The notes under the pieces: model-generated
What the model was told of the DNA's origin: nothing
The model's input: the letters and a program-made list of their open reading frames with translations, nothing else
Database searches by the model: none
Shown here: positions 1 to 5,537 of the stretch, in pieces
How positions within the stretch are numbered: the first letter of the stretch is position 1
How the letters are laid out: each line of letters opens with the position of its first letter
Source: Acidimicrobiia bacterium
GTDB taxonomy: Bacteria > Actinomycetota > Acidimicrobiia > Acidimicrobiales > Ilumatobacteraceae
Reading direction: 5' to 3'
DNA length: 11,733 nt
Assembly: GCA_013821025.1 (NCBI GenBank)
Contig: JACDHN010000039.1
Span: 1-11,733 of the forward strand
Position numbers and translations under genes: made by a program

Positions 1-156
1 ATCGGTGGCATCGCTGCTCGCAGTGTCGGTACCGAGACTGGCGACATCGTCGGAGCTCGAGGCGTCGCCGCCGCCACAGCCTGCAGCGGCCAATGTCAGC
101 CCGGCGACAGCGGCGAGTGATAGGGGGCGGGACCAGCCACGCCGTGCAGAGTTCAT
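1..156 (-). CDS. Putative lipoprotein, N-terminal part only (cut by left window edge)
   Basis: The minus-strand frame is open from an ATG at 156 to the left edge, giving 52 codons. It begins MNSARRGWSRPLSL and has a typical lipoprotein signal: two arginines at residues 5-6, a hydrophobic Ala/Leu/Val stretch at about 12-25, then a lipobox ending AAAGC with the lipidated cysteine at residue 27. The mature part starts with glycines and a Ser/Asp/Ala-rich stretch (residues 28-52) that looks like a flexible linker. A strong Shine-Dalgarno GGAGGG at 166-161 lies four bases before the ATG and fixes the start. The protein should be exported and anchored on the outer face of the membrane. The functional domain lies outside the window, so no function can be given; solute-binding, sensor and enzyme lipoproteins all begin this way. 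Confidence 0.85.
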   Translation of the reverse strand, partial: MNSARRGWSRPLSLAAVAGLTLAAAGCGGGDASSSDDVASLGTDTASSDATD

Positions 157-203
157 CGTTCCCTCCGTTGCTTGCTTCACGGACTGATCATGAACGTCTG
201 ACG

Positions 204-242
204 CTGAGCGGTGGATGAGTGCCGCTGAGAGCATCCTGAGAG
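204..242. promoter_or_regulatory. Helically phased TGAG direct repeats, possible regulator binding site
   Basis: Between the divergent lipoprotein and PPOX genes, the tetramer TGAG occurs at 205, 216, 226 and 237, spacings of 11, 10 and 11 bp. The last two copies are the longer match CTGAGAGC (225-232 and 236-243). On the other strand this reads as CTCA units once per helical turn. Direct repeats with an 11-bp period are the known arrangement for OmpR/PhoP-type response regulators and SARP activators. Which protein binds here, and which gene it serves, cannot be told from the sequence. The repeats lie about 50-85 bp upstream of the lipoprotein start. Confidence 0.35.
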
Positions 243-281
243 CGAGTTCCATTTGCCGGACCCAGGCGTCACAATCGCTGC

Positions 282-398
282 ATGCGCGTATTGGTGGTGC
301 CTACGAGCACGGTCTCGTCCGCCCCGGCGACGGTGAACCGGGACCCGGCACCGACCGGGTCGGGAATCGCGACGGCTGACGCGGCGTTGACATCGTGA
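282..398 (+). CDS. Doubtful 38-codon upstream ORF before the PPOX gene
   Basis: An ATG at 282 opens a 38-codon frame (MRVLVVPTST...) whose TGA at 396-398 overlaps the ATG of the PPOX gene at 398 (TGATG). The overlap would allow coupled translation, and neither this ORF nor the PPOX gene has a clear Shine-Dalgarno. I recognise no family, and the composition (Ala, Thr, Pro, Val, Ser) is uninformative. A CACAAT at 270-275 sits about where a -10 would for a leaderless transcript starting near 282, but no good -35 accompanies it. It could be a leader peptide, a mis-chosen frame over untranslated leader, or chance. Confidence 0.22.
   Translation: MRVLVVPTSTVSSAPATVNRDPAPTGSGIATADAALTS
338..363 (+). 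other. Overlapping, mutually exclusive GC-rich hairpins upstream of the PPOX gene
   Basis: Three inverted repeats share bases. CCGGG-A-CCCGG lies at 338-348; GACCCGG-CACCGA-CCGGGTC at 342-361 has a 7-bp stem and 6-nt loop; CCGAC-CGG-GTCGG lies at 351-363. The middle hairpin cannot form together with either outer one. No U-run follows, so it is not a standard intrinsic terminator. It lies 34-60 bases before the PPOX start and inside the small upstream ORF. It may be leader RNA structure, but GC-rich DNA produces such palindromes often by chance. Confidence 0.3.
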
Positions 399-820
399 TG
401 GAGCTCGATGCCGCCCTGTCCTTCGCAGCCGAACACAAGCGTGGTGTGCTCACCACGCTGAAGCGAGACGGACGCCCGCAACTCTCGAACATCGCCTACC
501 ACCTGGACGACGACGGTGTGTTCCACATCTCCGTCACCGACAGCAGGGCCAAGACCGCAAACATCCGCCGCGACCCGCGGGTCTCGCTGCACGTCGCCCG
601 CGACGACTTCTACGCCTACGCCGTCGTCGAAGCTGACGCCGAGCTCACACCGGTGGCTGCCCGGCCCGACGACGCCACCGTGGACGAGCTGGTGGCGTAC
701 TACCAGGGATCGTTCGGCGAACATCCCAATTGGGATGAGTACCGGCAGGCGATGGTGGACGACGCCCGCCTCATCGTGCGCCTACACCCTCAGCACGCCT
801 ACGGGATGCTGCCGTCCTGA
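398..820 (+). CDS. PPOX-family (pyridoxamine 5'-phosphate oxidase fold) probable F420-dependent protein
   Basis: This 140-residue protein has the layout of small actinobacterial PPOX-class proteins that bind F420 or flavin in a split beta-barrel. It starts MELDAAL, followed by a strand pair with RDGRPQLSN (residues 23-31), then KTANIRRDPRVSLHV (52-66), where such proteins contact the cofactor phosphate. GEHPNWDEYRQAM (107-119) is a common late motif. The usual role is cytoplasmic F420H2- or flavin-dependent reduction, or cofactor or heme binding; substrate is unknown. The ATG at 398 is preferred over the GTG at 395 because relatives begin with this single Met-Glu/Asp-Leu-Asp pattern. No Shine-Dalgarno is visible, and the TGATG overlap with a tiny ORF could matter. 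The 3' end overlaps the convergent gene by 22 bp. Confidence 0.85.
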   Translation: MELDAALSFAAEHKRGVLTTLKRDGRPQLSNIAYHLDDDGVFHISVTDSRAKTANIRRDPRVSLHVARDDFYAYAVVEADAELTPVAARPDDATVDELVAYYQGSFGEHPNWDEYRQAMVDDARLIVRLHPQHAYGMLPS

Positions 821-1212
821 TCTGGGGAGGCCGTGGGGGTCTCCTCTTCAGCAGGCACGACACTGAAACCCCGGCGCTCCAACTCGGCCACGAGCCGCTC
901 GAGCGGCAGCTCTCGCAGCGTGCGACCACGAGCTGGCGCGGCGCGGGGTGGCGCCTGGGCGTCAGCCTTCGTCGCCGGAGGTGATGCTTCGGCGCCCACG
1001 CCCTCGTCGTCGGCGGCGTCGTCGCCGAGCAGCCGGTCGATCAGCTCCGACGCTTCCAGGCGCGTGAACTTGCCCCTCGCCTGGCGCTGGTTGAGCGACA
1101 TCGGGTGGCGGGCCTCCCGGAAATCGGTGTAGCCCGCCTTTCGCACGAGCGCCAATAAGTACTGCACCTGCTTGTCCGACGCCGGCGGACCGGACTGCTG
1201 CCCGAAGCTCAC
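799..1212 (-). CDS. Conserved actinobacterial small protein of unknown function (SFGQQSGPP family)
   Basis: With a GTG start at 1212 this is 137 residues. The first part (1-62) starts VSFGQQSGPPASDKQ and continues through a basic helical stretch with FREARHPMSLNQRQA and GKFTRLEASELIDRLL. I recognise this as a short conserved sequence in actinobacterial proteins with no established function. An acidic then Ala/Pro-rich linker (about 64-97) follows. A C-terminal helix, RTLRELPLERLVAELERRGF (97-116), ends in a short acidic tail. The many basic residues could suit nucleic-acid contact, but that is inference. A GTG at 1278 in the same frame would add 22 residues of low-quality sequence, so 1212 is preferred because conservation begins there; neither start has a clear Shine-Dalgarno. 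It diverges from the MFS gene with an 87-bp gap and converges on the PPOX gene. Confidence 0.72.
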   Translation of the reverse strand: MSFGQQSGPPASDKQVQYLLALVRKAGYTDFREARHPMSLNQRQARGKFTRLEASELIDRLLGDDAADDEGVGAEASPPATKADAQAPPRAAPARGRTLRELPLERLVAELERRGFSVVPAEEETPTASPDQDGSIP

Positions 1213-1299
1213 ACGCCATTGTCGGCGATGGCCGTGGCTCGTGTGACATCGGTCGCCGGGGAATGACCCGCCGAGCACAGTTGGTTGTATGGGGTCAGC

Positions 1300-2529
1300 A
1301 TGTCGACTCCCGATCGTCTCGTGACCAGACCGTTCTTGGCGGTCGCTGCGGCCACGGCGGCGTTCTTCGTCTACGTCGGTGTGCTGGTGCCGCTCGTTCC
1401 ACGGTTCGTCGAGGACGAGCTTGGTGGCGGTGAGTTCGGAGTCGGCCTGGCCATCGCCGCGTTCGCACTTTCTGCCATCGCCGCCCGACCGCTGATCACG
1501 CGCCTCGCCGACCAGTACGGGCGTCGCGCCGTGATGGTGGCCGGCGGGCTCACCGCCGGTGCCGCCGGTAGCGTCGCCGGACTGACCAACTCGCTGCCGG
1601 TGTTCCTGGCACTACGCGGGCTGACCGGTGTCGGCGAGGCAGCGCTGTTCGTCGCCGCCGCCACGCTGATCGCCGACCTCGCTCCACCGCACCGACGAGC
1701 CGAGGCGGCGAGCTACTTCTCGGTGGCCGTGTTCGGCGGCATCGGCGTCGGCCCCGTGTTCGGCGAGGCCATCCTCGGTGACGACCGGTTCGTGCTCGCA
1801 TTCGCGACGGCCGCCGGATTCGCCGTGCTCGCCGCCCTGATGTCGACCATGGTCCCCGACCGGGTCGGACCGGTCGTCGCCGCACCAAGGCGGGAAGGCC
1901 GAGCCCGGCTGATCCATCCGGCGGCGATCGGTCCGGGTCTCGTGCTCGGGTCGGGCATCGCCGCCTTCGCCGTGTTCTCGGCGTTCCTGCCCGACCACGC
2001 CCGCGACGTCGGGCTCTCGGGCTCCGGGCCGTTCTTCGCCGTGTACAGCATCGTCTGCGTCGTGCTGCGCATCGCCGGCGCACGGCTGCCGGAGCGCCTC
2101 GGTCCCCGCCGGTCGGTCACCATCGCACTCGTCACGGTCGCCGTGGCGCTCACGCTGCTGGCAGGCGTGGCGCAGCCGTGGGCGCTGTGGGTGTCGGCGG
2201 CCACGATCGGCGTCGGCATGGCGTTCCTCTACCCGTCGCTGATGGCGATGACAGTTGACCGGGTGGCGCCGCACGAGCGGGCAGCAGCCGTCAGCTCGTT
2301 CACGATGTTCTTCGAGATCGGATCTGCCGTCGGCGGCCTGGCTCTCGGCGGCGTCGCCGAGCTGGCCGGCAAGCGGGTCGGCTTCCTGGGCGGCGTCATC
2401 ATGTGCGCCGCCGGCCTGTACCTGATGCGCACGTACGTTGTGCCGCGGGCTTCGGCGACTGCGCCAGGATCCCGGCCCGAGCCGACCATGCGGCCCGACG
2501 CCGTGTTCGTGCCCGTCGCCGGCGACTGA
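1300..2529 (+). CDS. Major facilitator superfamily (MFS) transporter, drug-efflux-like
   Basis: A 409-residue inner-membrane protein of normal MFS length with about twelve hydrophobic segments (roughly 12-34, 47-67, 78-98, 103-125, 137-157, 164-185, 210-232, 244-262, 272-292, 296-317, 330-352, 360-377). The loop between segments 2 and 3 carries motif A as RLADQYGRR (68-76). Segment 5 has a motif-C-like GVGPVFGEAILG (149-160), typical of the 12-segment proton antiporter exporters. A cytoplasmic loop rich in Arg (about 186-209) separates the halves. The ATG at 1300 is chosen over the TTG at 1285, with GGGG five bases upstream as a weak ribosome site. The C-terminal tail (380-409) is polar. Substrate cannot be predicted. 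The gene appears to be transcribed alone, divergent from the small conserved gene and convergent with the MBL-fold gene. Confidence 0.9.
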   Translation: MSTPDRLVTRPFLAVAAATAAFFVYVGVLVPLVPRFVEDELGGGEFGVGLAIAAFALSAIAARPLITRLADQYGRRAVMVAGGLTAGAAGSVAGLTNSLPVFLALRGLTGVGEAALFVAAATLIADLAPPHRRAEAASYFSVAVFGGIGVGPVFGEAILGDDRFVLAFATAAGFAVLAALMSTMVPDRVGPVVAAPRREGRARLIHPAAIGPGLVLGSGIAAFAVFSAFLPDHARDVGLSGSGPFFAVYSIVCVVLRIAGARLPERLGPRRSVTIALVTVAVALTLLAGVAQPWALWVSAATIGVGMAFLYPSLMAMTVDRVAPHERAAAVSSFTMFFEIGSAVGGLALGGVAELAGKRVGFLGGVIMCAAGLYLMRTYVVPRASATAPGSRPEPTMRPDAVFVPVAGD

Positions 2530-2553
2530 GCCGCGCCGCCGGTCGGGCAGTCG
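2523..2553. terminator. Possible bidirectional hairpin between convergent MFS and MBL-fold genes
   Basis: A perfect 6-bp inverted repeat, CGACTG (2523-2528) and CAGTCG (2548-2553), flanks a GC-rich 19-nt loop. It begins in the MFS stop region and ends right before the MBL-fold stop codon. The placement suits a shared terminator, but the loop is long and there is no U-run, so support is modest. Confidence 0.3.
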
Positions 2554-3465
2554 TCAGGGGGCTCGTTGGAAGCAGCCGGGCTCGACTTCGACGGCTTCGC
2601 CACGGACGAGCATGCGCTGCACATGGAGTTCGGCACTGCGACGTTCGACGGCGTCGACGATCGGTAGCTGCACGTGGCGGCGGTAGATGAACCGGTGGGC
2701 GGCCATGTCGTCGAGCGTCCTCGGCTCTGGCAGGAAGTCGAGCATCGCCGCATGCCGTCGACCGATGACGGCTGCGAACTCGTCCACCAGGCGCACGAAC
2801 GTTGGCCGGCCCTCGATCACGCCCTTGTGGTGGAACGTGACATAGAAGTCGGCCTCCTCGTCGCGCACCTTGGCCAGGCTGGCCTCGAAGTCGTCGAGGT
2901 CGCTCCACATGTCGCCGTAGTACGGGCCGAACCCGGTCAGATCGATGTCGGAGAGGAAGAACACGCCGCCGGAGATGCGGAATCCGCTGTGCCCGCGGGT
3001 GTGGCCGGGCAGGTGGACGGCCTCGACCGTGACTCCACCGAGGTCGAACACGTGCCCGTCGCCGAAGCCTTCGGCGTCAGGCCGCGGCGTGTAGCGGAAC
3101 TCTTCGACGATGGTGTCGCGGAACTCGTCGGCGGCCGGACCGCCGAAGCCGTACACGTCCATCAAGCCGTCGAGGCTGCGCACGCCCGACAGATCCTCGT
3201 GGTGCACATGCACTCGGGCACCGGGGTACAACCCGTTGCCGGCCACGTGGTCCTCGTGACTATGACTGTTGATCACGGCGTCGATGCCGGCGGCCGGCAC
3301 CCCGCCACGTGCCACGACGGTGATCGACGGATCGATGACGACGGTCTCACCGTCGCCAAGGACGAGCAGCGAGTTGCCTGAGGGGTAGGCGCCGCGGTCG
3401 GCACCCATCAGCACGCTCACGGCGCCGGTCAACCGGCGCTCATCCTCACCCCACCGGACGCTCAC
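2554..3465 (-). CDS. MBL-fold (metallo-beta-lactamase superfamily) hydrolase
   Basis: This 303-residue protein has the metal-binding signature of the superfamily: HSHEDH at 68-73 (His68, His70, Asp72, His73), a further metal histidine at LPGHTRGHS (His155), and an aspartate in LSDIDLTG (Asp173 or Asp175). A late HH pair lies at 212-213. The N-terminal strand LLVLGDGETVVIDPS (33-47) is the usual lead-in. Such enzymes hydrolyse thioesters, lactones or phosphoesters, or act as dioxygenases, with two metals in the cytoplasm; no signal peptide is seen. The GTG start overlaps the TGA of the carotenoid oxygenase gene as GTGA, with GAGGG directly before it, indicating translational coupling in one operon. 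The context suggests its substrate is related to that enzyme's product, for example a thioester or lactone, but the sequence does not show which. Confidence 0.88.
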   Translation of the reverse strand: MSVRWGEDERRLTGAVSVLMGADRGAYPSGNSLLVLGDGETVVIDPSITVVARGGVPAAGIDAVINSHSHEDHVAGNGLYPGARVHVHHEDLSGVRSLDGLMDVYGFGGPAADEFRDTIVEEFRYTPRPDAEGFGDGHVFDLGGVTVEAVHLPGHTRGHSGFRISGGVFFLSDIDLTGFGPYYGDMWSDLDDFEASLAKVRDEEADFYVTFHHKGVIEGRPTFVRLVDEFAAVIGRRHAAMLDFLPEPRTLDDMAAHRFIYRRHVQLPIVDAVERRSAELHVQRMLVRGEAVEVEPGCFQRAP

Positions 3466-4868
3466 CCCTCAGGGAAGGTGACGGTGTCGGGAACCCAGTT
3501 GCCGTGGAAGCCGAGCGGCACCCGCTGGGGCAGTGCCACGCGGGCCACCGGGGCGCCGGTGAAGTCCTGGCTGTGCAGGATCACCAGTTCGCTCGAGTCG
3601 GTGGTGGCGTCGTGCACCAGCGACATGAGCCAGCCGTCGTCCTCGGCGGCGTCGGCACTGGCGGGGATGAACACCACCTCACCCGTCGTGCGTCCGGGTC
3701 CATAGTCGTGCATCGACACCGTGCCGGCGCCGAGGTCGTGCTTGAGCGCCTGGCCCATCACGATCGCCCCGTTGCCACCTTCGAACCCGGCGCCGTACCC
3801 GTAGCGATGCTCACGGCCGAGGAGCCGCTCGTCGTGGCGGGGGAACTCCTGGGAGTGGTCGTCGAGCCGGGTCTCGGTCGCCCGTCCCGTGGTCGGGTCG
3901 AGCGTCCAACGATCGAGCGTCGGCGGACCTTCGTTCGGGCCGTTGACGTCGGTAGCCATGGTGGAAGGGTGCCGCACGGCGTCGAGCACGACTTTGCCGT
4001 CGGCCTGCTCGTAGGCGTTGAGCGGGTGGTACACGTAGCAGGGCTCGATCTCGAACCACCGAGCCTCGCCCGACCCGTCGATCGGTAGCAGCCCGATGCG
4101 GGCGCCGTACTCGGGGTTCCACCGGTAGGGAAAGCTGCCCGTCGCCGCCACGTCGAGATCGAACGTGCACGGCAGGTCGAACAGGATCGCCCAGTGTTCG
4201 GTGATGGCGATGTCGTGCACCATCGGCGCCCCTGGCAGCGGGACGTCAACCGCCGTACGCACCGCGCCGTCCGTACCGACGATGAGGTACTGCAGTTGGT
4301 TGCCCCATCCCCACCAGTACGTGGCGACGTGGAGCTCACCGGTGAGCGGGTTGCGCTTGGGGTGCGCCGAGAACGCCTTGGGCAGTGTCCCGTCGAGGTC
4401 GCTGATGCGTGCCGTCTCCAGCTCGTACGACATCTCGATCGGCGGCGAACCGGCCTCGACGAGGGCGAGCGTCCGCCCGGCGTGGCCGATGACGTTGGTG
4501 TTGGCCGAGAACACCTGGTCGTCGGCCCACGGGTTCTCGGGTGCAGGCTCGCCAAGTTCTGCGGCCACACCGGGTGACCGCACCCAGCGGTTGCGGTACC
4601 ACTCTGCGCGCCCGTCGCGCAGCCGGATGCCGTGCACCATGCCCGATCCCATGAACCAGTGGTACGTCGAGGGGTCGGGGTCGCTGACCGGGTTCGGTCC
4701 GTTGCGCAGGTACCGGCCTTCCAGCTCGGAGGGGATGCGGCCCTCGATCACCTCGAGGTCGAACGCCGTCACCTCGTCACGCACCGGGGCAAACGGACCG
4801 CGCAGGTAGCGCGAACCGTCGGCCGGTACGACAGCTTCGGGGGCACTCGTGGTCTCGACAGCAGTCAT
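3462..4868 (-). CDS. Carotenoid oxygenase family protein (RPE65 / lignostilbene dioxygenase superfamily)
   Basis: A 468-residue non-heme iron dioxygenase-like protein, of normal length. All four iron-binding histidines can be placed in their usual surroundings: FSAHPKR (His169), MVHDIAIT (His218), YHPLNAYE (His281) and GFHGNWVP (His455). The early motifs GRYLRNGPNP (51-60) and FMGSGMVHGI (72-81) are also typical. These enzymes form a seven-bladed propeller and cleave a conjugated double bond with O2, giving two carbonyl products from carotenoids, apocarotenoids, or stilbenes and related phenylpropenes. The substrate here is not determined. The ATG at 4868 is supported by AGAGGA (4879-4874), five bases upstream; a longer frame reaching 5012 would run into the divergent PadR gene and lacks family sequence. 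It is the first gene of an operon with the MBL-fold gene and is divergent from a PadR regulator. Confidence 0.93.
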   Translation of the reverse strand: MTAVETTSAPEAVVPADGSRYLRGPFAPVRDEVTAFDLEVIEGRIPSELEGRYLRNGPNPVSDPDPSTYHWFMGSGMVHGIRLRDGRAEWYRNRWVRSPGVAAELGEPAPENPWADDQVFSANTNVIGHAGRTLALVEAGSPPIEMSYELETARISDLDGTLPKAFSAHPKRNPLTGELHVATYWWGWGNQLQYLIVGTDGAVRTAVDVPLPGAPMVHDIAITEHWAILFDLPCTFDLDVAATGSFPYRWNPEYGARIGLLPIDGSGEARWFEIEPCYVYHPLNAYEQADGKVVLDAVRHPSTMATDVNGPNEGPPTLDRWTLDPTTGRATETRLDDHSQEFPRHDERLLGREHRYGYGAGFEGGNGAIVMGQALKHDLGAGTVSMHDYGPGRTTGEVVFIPASADAAEDDGWLMSLVHDATTDSSELVILHSQDFTGAPVARVALPQRVPLGFHGNWVPDTVTFPEG

Positions 4869-4889
4869 GATGATCCTCTGTTCTGGATG

Positions 4890-4917
4890 GTCTGGTACAG
4901 ACTGTTGTAACATACAG
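4890..4917. promoter_or_regulatory. Candidate PadR operator in the divergent promoter region
   Basis: The 57-bp gap between the carotenoid oxygenase and PadR genes contains several symmetric elements. GTCTG-GTA-CAGAC is a perfect inverted repeat at 4890-4902, and TGTT-GT-AACA one at 4903-4912. CTGT-N8-ACAG (4902-4917) has the arm spacing of the ATGT-N8-ACAT site known for PadR, though not its sequence. TACAGA is also repeated directly at 4896 and 4913 (17-bp period). This local AT-rich patch stands out from its GC-rich surroundings. PadR-family repressors often bind their own divergent promoter, so control of both transcripts from here is likely. No clear -35/-10 pair could be assigned. Confidence 0.5.
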
Positions 4918-4925
4918 AAGGCATC

Positions 4926-5537
4926 ATGGCAAGTGTGACTTCGGACCCATCTGACGGCGAGCCAGTGGCACGGCTCTCGATGACATCGTACGTAGTGCTG
5001 GGACTCGTGCAAGAACGAGAGCCGGCCACCGCATACGAGCTGAACGCGCTCGCCGACCGATCGATCGGGTACTTCTGGGAGTTCCCACGATCCCAGATCT
5101 ACGCCGAATCAGCCCGCCTGGTCGAACTCGGCCTGCTCAACGAGGAGCGCGAGCTCGAGGGACGGCGACGACGGATCCTGACGCTGACCGACGCCGGTCG
5201 GCGGGCACTCTCCAAGTGGGTGGCCACACCCGACGATGACGTGGGCGAGCGCCGCGACAGTGGCCTGCTGCGGCTGTTCTTCTCCCGAGCCGTCACCGAG
5301 GACGACGTGCGCGAGCTCGCCCGCCACCAGCTGGCGGCGCACGAAGCACGCCTCGCCGAGTACGAGCAGCTGGCTGCGCAGTTCGAGCCGGAGTCCGAGC
5401 GCGACCCGCGCCGCATCGTGCTGGAGTCGGGGTTGCGCTTCGAGCGGTCGTTCGTCGAGTTCTGGGCCGGCCTCGTGGAACGCCCTCCGGTCAGCCCGCC
5501 GGCGCGGTCAGGGCGTCGACGCGCCCGGTCTCGATGA
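4926..5537 (+). CDS. PadR-family transcriptional regulator
   Basis: This 203-residue cytoplasmic protein has the PadR winged-helix domain at about 19-100: SYVVLGLV, then TAYEL, FPRSQIYAESARLVELGLL (53-71) as recognition-helix region, and the wing GRRRRILTLTDAGRRAL (79-95). The C-terminal region (112-186) is helical and charged, as in PadR dimerisation domains. The ATG at 4926 has AGAAGG (4916-4921) four bases upstream; an internal ATG at 4980 begins closer to the domain but has no such site. Members sense phenolic acids, drugs or other small molecules and mostly repress. Its divergent position makes the carotenoid oxygenase operon the likely target. Oddly, the last 16 codons overlap the 3' end of the GH1 gene and encode an Arg-rich tail (PPARSGRRRARSR). 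Confidence 0.9.
   Translation: MASVTSDPSDGEPVARLSMTSYVVLGLVQEREPATAYELNALADRSIGYFWEFPRSQIYAESARLVELGLLNEERELEGRRRRILTLTDAGRRALSKWVATPDDDVGERRDSGLLRLFFSRAVTEDDVRELARHQLAAHEARLAEYEQLAAQFEPESERDPRRIVLESGLRFERSFVEFWAGLVERPPVSPPARSGRRRARSR

Noticed and set aside
387..392. TTGACA as a -35 element before the PPOX gene
   Set aside because: A matching -10 would fall inside the coding region about 20 bases after the start codon, and none is seen.
1550..2274. Long minus-strand frames opposite the MFS gene
   Set aside because: They are Arg/Ala-rich mirror frames; the plus strand has twelve membrane segments and motif A.
2674..3381. A 235-codon plus-strand frame opposite the MBL-fold gene
   Set aside because: The minus-strand frame carries the intact HSHEDH metal site and family layout; this one shows only Val/Asp/His-rich shadow composition.
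4869..5012. An N-terminal extension of the carotenoid oxygenase
   Set aside because: It would overlap the PadR gene, lacks family sequence, and the ATG at 4868 has a good ribosome site.
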